Below, in pieces: positions 8,512 to 16,574 of a DNA stretch of 64,000 nucleotides (its first letter is position 1; each line of letters begins with the position of its first letter). The position numbers were made by a program, and so were the translations under genes. The stretch comes from Rufibacter glacialis (GTDB lineage: Bacteria > Bacteroidota > Bacteroidia > Cytophagales > Hymenobacteraceae): positions 248,001 to 312,000 of the forward strand of contig NZ_VKKZ01000024.1 in NCBI RefSeq assembly GCF_008271745.1, given 5' to 3'. A model generated the notes under the pieces. The model saw only the letters and a program-made list of their open reading frames with translations. It was not told the DNA's origin and ran no database searches.

Positions 8512-8994
8512 TTAGAAGGGCAGATCGTCGGGCTCTTCTTCATAGGCAACCGGCTTAGCCGCACCGCCTTTGCTTTGGCTGGCGGCGGCATTGCTGTTGC
8601 TGGCGCTACCAGAAGAAGCCTCGTTGCCGTAATTGCCACTGCCCGCCTGGGCACCGCCCTCAGGACGGCCACCCAACATGGTCATGTTGTCCGCCACAAT
8701 CTCGGTGCTATAGCGTTGCACACCGTCTTTGTCTTGGTAGCTGTTGGTTCTGATTCTGCCTTCAATATACACAGACTGGCCTTTTTTGACGTATTTCTCA
8801 GCCACCTCTGCCAGCCCCCGCCAGACCACAATGTTGTGCCACTCGGTGCGTTCCTGACGTTCGCCGTTCTTGTCTTTGAACGTCTCTGACGTAGCCAACG
8901 GGAAACGGGCCACCGCCACGCCGCCTTCTAAGTGCCGCACCTCTGGGTCTTTGCCAAGGTTGCCAATTAGGATAACTTTATTAATACTCGCCAT
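8512..8994 (-). CDS. ssb: Single-stranded DNA-binding protein
   Basis: SSB coats single-stranded DNA during replication and repair. The N-terminal OB fold starts with MASINKVILIGNLGKDPEVR and runs to about residue 110 (YVKKGQSVYIEGRIRTNSYQ). A Gly/Ser/Asn/Ala-rich flexible linker follows, and the acidic tip ends in EEPDDLPF, the conserved tail that recruits partner proteins. The 160-residue length is typical. It lies between mutY (45-bp gap) and gldE (26-bp gap), an order seen across Bacteroidota. Confidence 0.97.
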   Translation of the reverse strand: MASINKVILIGNLGKDPEVRHLEGGVAVARFPLATSETFKDKNGERQERTEWHNIVVWRGLAEVAEKYVKKGQSVYIEGRIRTNSYQDKDGVQRYSTEIVADNMTMLGGRPEGGAQAGSGNYGNEASSGSASNSNAAASQSKGGAAKPVAYEEEPDDLPF

Positions 8995-9039
8995 AGATTA
9001 AAATCTGTAGGGTTGGATTTGCTTTAGCTTATAAAAATA

Positions 9040-10116
9040 TTAAAAAAAATACTCATTTAAAAATGAATGGATCAAAATCGGCTTAGGAAGTTCTTCTATT
9101 TCAGAAATAGAATATAGCTGCAAGCCAATAGATTCTTCTGTTTCTTTCCTTAAACGGATAGGAAGCGAAATCAGATAAAATTGGGCGGAAATTTTCTGGT
9201 GGCTTAAGACGTGCTTGTACACCTTCCCGGTGCTGTGGAGCGGGATAGGCGGTACCCCAAGGGCGGTGGCCACCTGGTCCTGAAAAACGTCCGGGTCTGG
9301 GTGCAGCGTGTCTGTTTCTACCGTGAAAAAGTCATAGAGCCCTTGCCAGATATCGTTACCGGGTCGCTTTTTAAGATAAATTTTGTCATCGTGCTGCAGC
9401 ACCAGGTAGTGGAGAAAGCGCTGGCGGCTGCTTTTGGCTTTCTCTTTCACCGGCAACACATTCACCAGCCCGTGCTGAAACGCGAAACACTCCTGCTGCA
9501 ACGGGCAGAACAGGCAGTCTGGCGCCACCGGGGTGCACTGGATTGCCCCAAATTCCATGATGGCCTGGTTGAAGGTGTCTGGGTGGTCCGTGGGGATCTG
9601 GCTATTGGCTAGTTCCTCAAACACCTTCTTGCTGGCCGGGGCGGCGATGTTCTCGTGGCGCCCAAACACCCGGGCCAGCACCCGGTACACGTTTCCGTCC
9701 AGCACCGCCACGGGTTCACGGTAGGCAAAGGAAGCAATAGCCGCGGCGGTATAGGAGCCAACGCCCTGCAGTTGCAGCAGACCCGCATAATTCCCCGGAA
9801 ACTCCCCGTTGAAGTCAGTTACTACCTGTTTGGCCGTGAAATGCAGGTTACGGGCCCGCGAGTAATACCCCAAGCCTTGCCATAGGCGCAATACTTCATC
9901 TTCCGGTGCGTTTGCTAAGTCGTGTACCGTAGGGAACCGCTCCAGGAACTTCAGGTAATATGGAAGTCCCTGACGCACCCGCGTTTGCTGCAGGATTATC
10001 TCTGAAAGCCAGATGGCATAGGGGTCTGTAGTGTCACGCCAGGGCAGCGGGCGGCGGTGGCGTTGGTACCAGGCAAGAAGGGCATTACTGAAGAACGTGG
10101 GGGTGGAAGTGGCCAT
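9040..10116 (-). CDS. mutY: A/G-specific adenine glycosylase MutY
   Basis: MutY removes adenine mispaired with 8-oxoguanine. The catalytic Glu lies in WLSEIILQQTR near residue 35, the helix-hairpin-helix is LQGVGSYTAAAI, and the conserved Asp is in AVLDGNVYRVLARVFGRHEN. The [4Fe-4S] loop has the exact C-x6-C-x2-C-x5-C spacing (CTPVAPDCLFCPLQQEC). The C-terminal NUDIX-like domain that recognises 8-oxoG spans about residues 230-350. Length is 358 residues. It heads the leftward mutY-ssb-gldE-gldD unit and diverges from the HU gene across a 188-bp promoter region. Confidence 0.96.
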   Translation of the reverse strand: MATSTPTFFSNALLAWYQRHRRPLPWRDTTDPYAIWLSEIILQQTRVRQGLPYYLKFLERFPTVHDLANAPEDEVLRLWQGLGYYSRARNLHFTAKQVVTDFNGEFPGNYAGLLQLQGVGSYTAAAIASFAYREPVAVLDGNVYRVLARVFGRHENIAAPASKKVFEELANSQIPTDHPDTFNQAIMEFGAIQCTPVAPDCLFCPLQQECFAFQHGLVNVLPVKEKAKSSRQRFLHYLVLQHDDKIYLKKRPGNDIWQGLYDFFTVETDTLHPDPDVFQDQVATALGVPPIPLHSTGKVYKHVLSHQKISAQFYLISLPIRLRKETEESIGLQLYSISEIEELPKPILIHSFLNEYFF

Positions 10117-10209
10117 GGAAAGGCTTTAACATATTGGTATGCTGCTGGTAGGCAATGCGAAGGCCAGCAGATTTTTGCAGAAATAGTTTTATTTTGTGAA
10201 AAGGCCGGC

Positions 10210-10217
10210 TACCTTTG
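10210..10217 (+). promoter_or_regulatory. Candidate -7 box for the HU gene
   Basis: TACCTTTG matches the Bacteroidota -7 consensus TAnnTTTG and lies 87 bp before the HU start. A TTTG at 10193-10196 is nearer than the usual -33 spacing, so only the -7 element is supported. Confidence 0.45.
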
Positions 10218-10253
10218 TGCCCCGATTTCAGGGTGCTGCAACCGGCAGTAAAC

Positions 10254-10265
10254 GTTTGTACAAAC
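10254..10265. promoter_or_regulatory. 12-bp perfect palindrome in the HU leader
   Basis: GTTTGTACAAAC is a perfect palindrome downstream of the candidate -7 box and 39 bp upstream of the HU start codon. It could be an operator for a dimeric regulator acting on the HU/mutY divergent region; this is inference from symmetry and position only. Confidence 0.3.
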
Positions 10266-10304
10266 ATATTCATCTTTACTTAATTACCTTTAAAGTTTAA
10301 ACAA

Positions 10305-10610
10305 GTGACTAAAGCAGAAGTTATATCAGAAATTGCGGATAAGACAGGGATTGAAAAATCTGATGTTGCGGCCACAGTAGAAGCGTTCTTCAAAGTGGTG
10401 AAAGATTCCATGGCCGATGGTAATAACATTTACGTGCGTGGCTTTGGAAGCTTTGTGAACAAGAAGCGCGCGAAGAAAGTAGCCCGCAATATTTCTAAAA
10501 ACACCTCTATCATCATTGACGAGCACTTCATCCCTTCCTTTAAGCCGTCAAAAACCTTTGTTGCGAAGATCAAAAACAGCAAAAAGATCAAAGAACCGGT
10601 AGTTTCTTAG
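10305..10610 (+). CDS. HU-family DNA-binding protein
   Basis: A 101-residue histone-like protein that bends and compacts DNA as a dimer. The pattern is typical: MTKAEVISEIADKTGIEKSD at the N-terminal helices, then the dimer body VEAFFKVVKDSMADGNNIYV, RGFGSFVNKKRAKKVARNI at the base of the DNA-binding arm, and FIPSFKPSKTFVAKIK at the end. The start is GTG at 10305. It opens a rightward set with a TPR protein, a COX24-type mini-protein and RNase G, opposite mutY; HU beside RNase G and mutY is a common Bacteroidota arrangement. Confidence 0.95.
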   Translation: MTKAEVISEIADKTGIEKSDVAATVEAFFKVVKDSMADGNNIYVRGFGSFVNKKRAKKVARNISKNTSIIIDEHFIPSFKPSKTFVAKIKNSKKIKEPVVS

Positions 10611-10618
10611 TACCTTTG
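10611..10618 (+). promoter_or_regulatory. Candidate -7 box for the TPR gene
   Basis: TACCTTTG follows the HU stop codon immediately and lies 45 bp before the TPR gene, so the latter may have its own promoter besides read-through from HU. No clear -33 TTTG is seen at the usual distance. Confidence 0.4.
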
Positions 10619-10663
10619 CAGCCTTAATCATTTGTTTCATAAGAATTTCCGGAGTTCAAGCGT

Positions 10664-11554
10664 ATGTCAAAAGGTCGTGTAGCCCTCATTCTTTCTGCCG
10701 TGGTGCTGGCTGTTTTGATGGCGTTGTTGCCGAAAGTCATTATCAACAAAGACAAGAAAGGCGAGTTTGCCGCTAACGGAGCCGCTGCCCCTGCCGCCCA
10801 GCCTGACCATGACCCCAACCATGAGGGCCATGAAGATCATGCGACAGAGACAAAACCGGCTGCTCCCGCAGATGCCCACGTAATGGCTACGCCCGCCCAA
10901 TTGAAGGAGATCGCTGATTTGCGCATCAAGTTCAACCAGGCAGGGGCTGGACAGGGCAAAAGCAAGTTGGCAGAAGAGCTGGCCGTGAAATACGCGGCTA
11001 TTGCCAAGCATGACAGCGCCGGTTATTTCTATGAGCAGGTAGCCCAGGTGAGACCAGGCGAGAAAAGCTTCCAGAAGGCGGCGGATGAGTATTTTGAGGC
11101 ATTCACCTTTGCCGCTACCCAGGAACGTTCACAGGAACTGGGGGCCAAGGCACAGGGGCTTTATGAGCAAGTGCTGAAGAATAACCCCACCAACCTGGAG
11201 GCCAAGACCAACCTGGCTATGACCTATATCTCCAGCAGCACGCCTATGAAGGGTGTTACCTTGCTACGCGAAGTAATTGCCGCTGACCCTAAAAACGAGA
11301 AGGCCTTGTTCAACATGGGGCTGCTGTCTATCCAGTCAACTCAGTATGAGAAGGCGGTAGACCGTTTCAGGGAGTTGCTGGCGGTGAACCCTAATCACAT
11401 AGAAGGCACCTTTTACCTGGGGGTGGCGTTAGCAGAGACAGGCAAGAAGGTGGAGGCCCAGAAATCTTTCATGAAAGTGAAAGAGATCAGCAAAAACCCA
11501 GAAGTGCAGGCCTCCGTTGACAGTTACCTGGAAAAGCTGAAAAGCGCCAATTAA
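10664..11554 (+). CDS. Tetratricopeptide-repeat protein with N-terminal membrane anchor
   Basis: A 296-residue protein. An N-terminal hydrophobic segment (VALILSAVVLAVLMALLP, residues 5-22) anchors it or acts as an uncleaved signal. A flexible stretch with a His/Asp/Glu-rich run (DHDPNHEGHEDHATE, about residues 47-61) follows; it could bind metal but has no known motif. From residue 75 on, the protein is helical with TPR-like repeats, clearest in LEAKTNLAMTYISS, EKALFNMGLLSIQSTQYEKA and HIEGTFYLGVALAETGKKVE. TPR domains mediate protein contacts; the partner is unknown. It lies between HU and the COX24-type gene. Confidence 0.85.
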   Translation: MSKGRVALILSAVVLAVLMALLPKVIINKDKKGEFAANGAAAPAAQPDHDPNHEGHEDHATETKPAAPADAHVMATPAQLKEIADLRIKFNQAGAGQGKSKLAEELAVKYAAIAKHDSAGYFYEQVAQVRPGEKSFQKAADEYFEAFTFAATQERSQELGAKAQGLYEQVLKNNPTNLEAKTNLAMTYISSSTPMKGVTLLREVIAADPKNEKALFNMGLLSIQSTQYEKAVDRFRELLAVNPNHIEGTFYLGVALAETGKKVEAQKSFMKVKEISKNPEVQASVDSYLEKLKSAN

Positions 11555-11595
11555 AACAGAGTCAAAACATTTTTCACTTATAAAAAAACCATACT

Positions 11596-11685
11596 ATGCC
11601 TTGCGGTAAGAAAAGAAAAAGACATAAGATCGCTACTCACAAAAGAAAGAAGCGTCTTCGTAAGAATAGACATAAGAAAAAATAA
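11596..11685 (+). CDS. COX24/AURKAIP1-domain mini-protein, probably ribosome-associated
   Basis: A 29-residue protein, almost entirely Lys, Arg and His (starts MPCGKKRKRHKIATHKRKKR, ends KNRHKKK). This sequence type is strongly conserved in Bacteroidota and annotated as AURKAIP1/COX24-domain; mitochondrial relatives are small-subunit ribosomal proteins, so it is probably a ribosomal component (inference). The ATG at 11596 is preceded by a very A-rich leader, common for highly translated Bacteroidota genes. It lies just upstream of RNase G. Confidence 0.9.
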   Translation: MPCGKKRKRHKIATHKRKKRLRKNRHKKK

Positions 11686-11704
11686 GGCCTAGCCTTTGAT
11701 TCTG

Positions 11705-11741
11705 AAAGCCCACATTACCACCTTAGGTAATGCTGGGCTTT
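11705..11741 (+). terminator. Hairpin between the COX24-type gene and RNase G
   Basis: AAAGCCC and CATTACC pair with GGTAATG and GGGCTTT around a short loop. No U-run follows (GGTATATTC comes next), so it may be a leader structure for the RNase G mRNA rather than a true terminator. It ends about 30 bp before the chosen rng start. Confidence 0.5.
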
Positions 11742-11771
11742 GGTATATTCTTCCACCTAACATCTAATACA

Positions 11772-13376
11772 TTGAGTAACGAATTAATCATTAATTCTAC
11801 TCAAGATGGAGAACGAATAGCCCTTCTGCAGGACAAGCGACTAGTAGAGTATCACTTCGACCGGAATGATACGAACTACTCCGTAGGAGACATTTTCCTG
11901 GGAACCGTGAAGAAAGTGATGCCGGGTCTGAACGCTGCGTTCATTGACATTGGCTACACCAAAGACGCGTTCCTGCACTACCATGATTTAGGAGAGAACA
12001 TCAAGACTCTCAATAAATACGTGAAGACGGTGCAGACCCAGAAGAATACTTCTGCCCAGCTGACCCCTGTGAAGTTTGAGCCCGAAATAGACAAGCTGGG
12101 CAAGATGGCAGATGTCCTGAAAAAAGGGCAGCAGATCTTGGTCCAGATTGTAAAAGAGCCAATATCTACCAAGGGGCCCCGGCTTTCTTGTGAGATTTCC
12201 CTGGCCGGCCGGTACCTGGTGCTTGTGCCCTTCTCTAACACGGTAAGCGTGTCAAAGAAGATCGTGAGCAAAGAGGAACGCACACGTCTGAAACGCCTTA
12301 TTTCTTCCATTAAACCGGAGAACTTTGGCGTGATCATCCGTACCGTGGCCGAAGGCCGCGAAGTGGCGGAGTTAGACAAAGACCTGCGCACCATGCTGAC
12401 TACCTGGGAAGAAGGCATTGCTACGTTACGCACCGCTAAGGAGCGTGACAAAGTGATTGGGGAGCTAGGACGCTCCTCCTCCATGTTGAGAGACATTTTA
12501 AATGAAAGTTTTGACAACATCGTGGTGGATGACGCCAAGTTGTATGACGAGATCAAAACTTACATTGAGACCATTGCCCCAGACAAGCTGAAGATCCTGA
12601 AGCATTACTCGGGCAAGGTGAAGACCTTTGAACACTTTAACATTGAAAAGCAGCTGAAATCCCTTTTTGGGAAGACAGTGAGCATCCCCGGCGGGGGGTA
12701 CCTGGTGATTGAACACACAGAGGCCCTGCACGTGGTAGATGTGAACAGCGGGAACAAATCCAACTCCGAAACGGACCAGGAAGCCACCGCGCTGAATGTG
12801 AATCTAACCGCGGCAAAAGAGGTAGCGCGTCAGCTGCGCCTCCGGGACCTGGGCGGAATCATTGTAGTAGATTTCATTGACATGAAGTCTGCCGAAAACC
12901 GGCAACGAGTGCAGGATGTGGTGAAGGAGGAAATGAAGAAAGACCGGTCTAAGTACACGGTGTTGCCCATCTCCAAGTTCGGCCTCATGCAGATCACCCG
13001 CCAGCGCGTACGGCCTGAGCAGAACATTGTAACCGGTGAGGTATGCCCTACCTGCGGAGGCAGCGGCAAGATATCCGCCAGCATTCTGGTAACCGATGAG
13101 ATAGATCAGACCATTGAAGATCTGCTCACGCGCCAGAATCAAAAGAACATTACCCTGTACGTGCATCCGTTCTTGCACGCGTACTACACCAAAGGTATCC
13201 TCTCCAAACAGCGGAGATGGTTCCTGAAGCACTTCAAGCGGGTGAACGTGATGAAAGATACGGCGCTCGCCCTCACAGAATTCAAAGTGATGGATGAACA
13301 CGGCGACGAAATTGAGCTGAAATCAGCGTATACTGAAGTAAATGGGTTACAAGACCGCGCAGTAGAAACAGAGTAA
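11772..13376 (+). CDS. rng: Ribonuclease G/E family endoribonuclease
   Basis: This enzyme cuts AU-rich single-stranded RNA in rRNA maturation and mRNA decay. A 534-residue protein from the TTG at 11772 (MSNELIINSTQDGERIALLQ), which matches the conserved N-terminus; the ATG at 11730 lies inside a hairpin and adds unrelated residues. Order: S1 RNA-binding domain interrupted by an insert (GDIFLGTVKKVMPGLNAAFI, about 37-130), RNase H-like and 5'-sensor regions, catalytic Asp block (GGIIVVDFIDMKSAENR) and Zn-link CPTCGGSGK. The long C-terminal degradosome scaffold of enterobacterial RNase E is absent. A strong terminator follows. Confidence 0.95.
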   Translation: MSNELIINSTQDGERIALLQDKRLVEYHFDRNDTNYSVGDIFLGTVKKVMPGLNAAFIDIGYTKDAFLHYHDLGENIKTLNKYVKTVQTQKNTSAQLTPVKFEPEIDKLGKMADVLKKGQQILVQIVKEPISTKGPRLSCEISLAGRYLVLVPFSNTVSVSKKIVSKEERTRLKRLISSIKPENFGVIIRTVAEGREVAELDKDLRTMLTTWEEGIATLRTAKERDKVIGELGRSSSMLRDILNESFDNIVVDDAKLYDEIKTYIETIAPDKLKILKHYSGKVKTFEHFNIEKQLKSLFGKTVSIPGGGYLVIEHTEALHVVDVNSGNKSNSETDQEATALNVNLTAAKEVARQLRLRDLGGIIVVDFIDMKSAENRQRVQDVVKEEMKKDRSKYTVLPISKFGLMQITRQRVRPEQNIVTGEVCPTCGGSGKISASILVTDEIDQTIEDLLTRQNQKNITLYVHPFLHAYYTKGILSKQRRWFLKHFKRVNVMKDTALALTEFKVMDEHGDEIELKSAYTEVNGLQDRAVETE

Positions 13377-13406
13377 ACCGTTTCCATTGCCAGCGATATA
13401 AAAGAA

Positions 13407-13438
13407 AAGCCCCCGTTGTGAAACAACGGGGGCTTTTT
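13407..13438 (+). terminator. Rho-independent terminator of RNase G
   Basis: The stem AGCCCCCGTTGT pairs with ACAACGGGGGCT around a 3-nt loop and is followed by TTTTC on the plus strand, 30 bp after the rng stop. Confidence 0.9.
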
Positions 13439-13454
13439 CGTGGAATGGGTTTTG

Positions 13455-13491
13455 GGTTTCAGGCCTTGTTCCAAAGAAACGGGCCTGAAAC
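13455..13491. repeat. Family A dispersed palindrome
   Basis: The arms GTTTCAGGCC and GGCCTGAAAC pair perfectly, with a partly paired inner region. It lies between the rng terminator and the stop of the convergent beta-barrel gene. Confidence 0.7.
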
Positions 13492-13495
13492 AGGG

Positions 13496-14194
13496 CTAGA
13501 ACTTGATCCCGAAGTCAAGGGCGAACGAGCTGCTTTTCAGTTCTACCTTGTTGTCATTGAAGATACCGGAGTAGTGGTCGTCGTCCACGTCAGTAAGTCC
13601 GCGGTGGTAAGAGAGTCCGCCAAACAGCTTGGTGCTTTCCCCTAGGGCCCATTCTGCCCCGGCGCCCAACACGGCCCCAACCTCAAAGGTGTTGAACCGT
13701 TTGGTGAATTTGTCTCCTTCGCTGTCCACTTTCTTGTCGTTCACCTTGGCGGCCAGCATGGTGTTCAAAGAGCCCCCGGCCTGGAAATACAGGCGGGTGT
13801 CTGGGGCTACCTCATTGGTGAAAAGCTTCAAAGAAACCGGGATCTCCAGGTACTGGAGGCTGATGTCATCTGAGCCTTTCATCTGCGTGGTTCCTGTGCC
13901 ACCGGCAGTAGGAATAGTGTAGTCATATGCTACCTCGCCCCCCTTGCCGTTATAGATAAGGCCAGAGCTGAAGGCGTAATTCGCCCCAAAGAAATAATCA
14001 GCAATGATGCCCATGCCAAATCCGGCGTCGGCGCCTTTGTTCTTGAAGTTGTACTGGTCTTTGGCAATGGTGCGGGTAGAGTTGATGGAGGGCGATACTT
14101 TCACCCCGATCTCTATTTGTGCAGTTGCTTTCTGAGAGCAGAACAGAAGGGCGGCCAAGACTAAGACCAAGGGTGTAAAACGAATCATCTTCAT
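13496..14194 (-). CDS. PorT-type outer-membrane beta-barrel protein
   Basis: A 232-residue exported protein with a signal peptide (MKMIRFTPLVLVLAALLFCS onward, cleavage near ATAQ). The mature part alternates amphipathic strands: IEIGVKVSPSIN at the start, FGMGIIADYFFGANYAFSSG, LQYLEIPVSLKLF, FEVGAVLGAGAEW, and a last strand SSFALDFGIKF ending in Phe as outer-membrane barrels usually do. It belongs to the porin-family/PorT group common in Bacteroidota; the specific role is unknown. It diverges from gldB. Three related genes and a fragment lie at 48-51 kb. Confidence 0.85.
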   Translation of the reverse strand: MKMIRFTPLVLVLAALLFCSQKATAQIEIGVKVSPSINSTRTIAKDQYNFKNKGADAGFGMGIIADYFFGANYAFSSGLIYNGKGGEVAYDYTIPTAGGTGTTQMKGSDDISLQYLEIPVSLKLFTNEVAPDTRLYFQAGGSLNTMLAAKVNDKKVDSEGDKFTKRFNTFEVGAVLGAGAEWALGESTKLFGGLSYHRGLTDVDDDHYSGIFNDNKVELKSSSFALDFGIKF

Positions 14195-14224
14195 GAGGTA
14201 AGAGGGTATTAAGATTTAGTACGT

Positions 14225-14232
14225 TAAATTTG
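14225..14232 (+). promoter_or_regulatory. Candidate -7 box for gldB
   Basis: TAAATTTG matches TAnnTTTG and ends 23 bp before the gldB ATG, in the 61-bp gap shared with the divergent beta-barrel gene. Confidence 0.5.
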
Positions 14233-14255
14233 CTTAAAGATAAAGGAAGAAAAGG

Positions 14256-15251
14256 ATGCGAGCCTACTTATTGCTGCTGTTTACTGTGTTGTTGTGTATT
14301 GGTTGTACAAAAAAAGAAACATGTGAAATTCCAGATGAGGTAGCCAGTCTTCCGGTAGACGTGAAAATAGACCGCCTGGAAGACCAGTTCTTCCAGATAA
14401 AGACCCTTCCAGAAATGCAGGCTTTCCTGCAGCAGCACCCTATGTTGCGCGACAAGTACCTGTTGCGTGACCGCTACCCCTCCCTAGACCATATGGCCCA
14501 GAACCTGCTGCGCCTGGCCACCGACACCAGCATCCATAAACTGGCGCGCCAAAGCAAGGAGCAGTTCGGTGACTTGAAAGACGTGGAGCAGGAACTGGAG
14601 ACCGGCCTGAAATTCGTCAAGCATTATTATCCTTCGTTCCATATTCCGCAGGTGCAGACCTTTATCTCAGGCCTGAGCCGCGACCTGCTGGTGAGCGACA
14701 GCTTGATTGTGCTGGGGTTGGACTTCTTTATAGGCAAGAAGGCTGCTTTCCGGCCCCAGGCGCCCCAGTACATTCTGGAACGCTATGAGAAAGAGAACCT
14801 GGTGCCGTCTGTCATGCTGCTGGTTTCCAACAAGTTCAACAAGACCGACTTCGTGAACAAGCACATGCTGGATGAGATGATAGATTACGGCAAGTCTTAC
14901 TATTTCACCCAGAAAATGCTACCCTGTACCCCAGACTCCTTGATTATCTGGTACTCTGGCCAGGAGCTGGCCGATGTGAAACACAACGAGGGGAAGATCT
15001 GGGCCCATTTCATTGAGAAAGGCCTGCTCTATGAAACCAGCCAGTTCATCATCAGGAAATACATTGGCGAGCGGCCCAACGTGCCTGAGATCAGTGCGCG
15101 TTGCCCTGGCCGGGTGGGGACCTGGGTGGGCTGGCAGATTGTACGCTCCTACATGGAGAACAACCCAGAGGTGACCCTGCAGCAGCTCATGGAGGAAAAA
15201 GACGCCCGCAAGATCCTGGACAGGTCTAAGTACAAGCCGCAGAAAAAGTAA
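14256..15251 (+). CDS. gldB: Gliding motility lipoprotein GldB
   Basis: GldB is a membrane-associated protein essential for Flavobacterium gliding. The 331 residues open with a lipoprotein signal (MRAYLLLLFTVLLCIGC, lipobox Cys at residue 17), then VKIDRLEDQFFQIKTLPEMQ and FIGKKAAFRPQAPQYILERY, blocks typical of GldB, and a C-terminal part with GRVGTWVGWQIVRSYMENNP. Part of the fold recalls DUF2268-like Zn peptidases, but no HExxH is present, so no enzymatic role is assigned. It is separate from gldD-gldE (7 kb away). A family A palindrome follows the stop by 8 bp. Confidence 0.92.
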   Translation: MRAYLLLLFTVLLCIGCTKKETCEIPDEVASLPVDVKIDRLEDQFFQIKTLPEMQAFLQQHPMLRDKYLLRDRYPSLDHMAQNLLRLATDTSIHKLARQSKEQFGDLKDVEQELETGLKFVKHYYPSFHIPQVQTFISGLSRDLLVSDSLIVLGLDFFIGKKAAFRPQAPQYILERYEKENLVPSVMLLVSNKFNKTDFVNKHMLDEMIDYGKSYYFTQKMLPCTPDSLIIWYSGQELADVKHNEGKIWAHFIEKGLLYETSQFIIRKYIGERPNVPEISARCPGRVGTWVGWQIVRSYMENNPEVTLQQLMEEKDARKILDRSKYKPQKK

Positions 15252-15259
15252 CCCTTTTG

Positions 15260-15296
15260 GTTTAGGGGCTGTTTTCACCAAAGCAGCCCCTAAACG
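15260..15296. repeat. Family A dispersed palindrome (well-paired copy)
   Basis: GTTTAGGGGCTG pairs perfectly with CAGCCCCTAAAC. It lies 8 bp behind gldB and could act as its terminator although no long T-run follows. Confidence 0.75.
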
Positions 15297-15319
15297 TTTC
15301 CCTTCGTTTTCGCTAAGGC

Positions 15320-16522
15320 ATGCACATTGCGCTGTTTCACCAGTACCACCACAACCCAGACTGCCCCGCCACGTGCCGGCATTACACGTTCATGGCAGAA
15401 CTGGTGAAACGGCATAAGATTACGCTGATTACCTCCAATGCCTGGGAAAGCAAGCGCCTTACGCAATTATATGACTGGGTGCCGCCGGGGGTGGAACTTA
15501 TCTCCATTAAGGCGCCCTATTCCAATTCCATGGGCGTGGTGCAGCGACTGCGGGCGTTTGGCTCGTTCGCTACGCATGCTTTGGTGAAAGGCCTGAAAAT
15601 GCCTAAGCCAGATGTGATTTGGGGCGTTTCTACGCCCTTGACTACGGCCTGGGCCGCCGCGCAGGTGGCGAAGATCAGAAGAGTGCCCTGGGTGTTTGAG
15701 GTGCAGGATCTTTGGCCGTCTTTCCCCATCCAGATGGGCGCGGTGCCTTCAGCTTTCGCGCAACGCCAGTTGTACAGCCTGGAGCAGTCGTTGTACCGGC
15801 AAGCTGCGCACATTATTCCGCTGTCTACTGACATGGAGCAATACATTCTGGAAAAGGGCATTGCACCCCAGAAAATCACCACCCTGGAGAACGGCACGGA
15901 GATCCCCACGGCTTCCATGCCCTTGCGGCAGCAGGAAGCGCTTCGGGAAAAACTGGGCCTTCAGGGGAAACAGGTGGTGCTGTATGCCGGTACCTATGGC
16001 CGGGCGAATGATATGCCCATGTTGTTGAAAGCGGCGGCGTTGCTGCAAGACCAGGAGCAGATTTGCTTTGTCTTCACGGGCCAGGGTTTTGAGGCTCCTT
16101 TGCTGGAAGAAGCCGCTAAACGGCAGAAGAATATCAGGCTGCTTCCGCCGTTGCCGCGCCCTGACGTGCTGGCGCTTTTCTCCCTGGCGTCTGTGTCTGT
16201 GGTGTCATTTATTGACTTACCTGTGCTGAAAGCCAATTCCCCCGGAAAGCTATTTGATAGCCTGGCCATGGGTACTCCGGTAGTAGTCACGAACGCCGGC
16301 TGGACGAAGAACCTGGTGGAGACGCATGGCTGCGGTTGGTATGTGCCCGCCGGCGATGCCTCTGCTTTGGCCCATTCTTTGAAAAAAACCCTAGGAAACG
16401 AGCCGGAGCTGGCAGGGATGCGCGAAAGAGCTGCCCAGGAAGCCCGTTCAAAGTTTGACCGCCTGCAGATGGTACCCGTTTTAGAGGAGATTTTTGAGAA
16501 AGTGGCCCAGAAAAATGCCTGA
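15320..16522 (+). CDS. Glycosyltransferase family 4 (WbuB-like)
   Basis: A 400-residue GT-B-fold glycosyltransferase. The N-terminal domain starts MHIALFHQYHHNPDCPATCR and includes DVIWGVSTPLTTAWAA; the C-terminal nucleotide-sugar domain includes QVVLYAGTYGRANDMPMLLK, FVFTGQGFEAPLLEEA and the donor-site block NSPGKLFDSLAMGTPVVVTN, where the usual Glu is replaced by Asn-Ser. The N-terminus resembles WbuB-type L-FucNAc transferases of O-antigen pathways; donor and acceptor cannot be read. No other polysaccharide gene adjoins it. It converges on the S41 peptidase. Confidence 0.88.
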   Translation: MHIALFHQYHHNPDCPATCRHYTFMAELVKRHKITLITSNAWESKRLTQLYDWVPPGVELISIKAPYSNSMGVVQRLRAFGSFATHALVKGLKMPKPDVIWGVSTPLTTAWAAAQVAKIRRVPWVFEVQDLWPSFPIQMGAVPSAFAQRQLYSLEQSLYRQAAHIIPLSTDMEQYILEKGIAPQKITTLENGTEIPTASMPLRQQEALREKLGLQGKQVVLYAGTYGRANDMPMLLKAAALLQDQEQICFVFTGQGFEAPLLEEAAKRQKNIRLLPPLPRPDVLALFSLASVSVVSFIDLPVLKANSPGKLFDSLAMGTPVVVTNAGWTKNLVETHGCGWYVPAGDASALAHSLKKTLGNEPELAGMRERAAQEARSKFDRLQMVPVLEEIFEKVAQKNA

Positions 16523-16574
16523 ACCCTCTGGTCTTCTTGGGTAACGCTGCTACCTCTTAGGTAACGCAAGCAAC

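Noticed and set aside
11730-11771. ATG at 11730 as the RNase G start
   Set aside because: It lies in a hairpin and adds residues absent from the family; the TTG at 11772 gives the conserved N-terminus.
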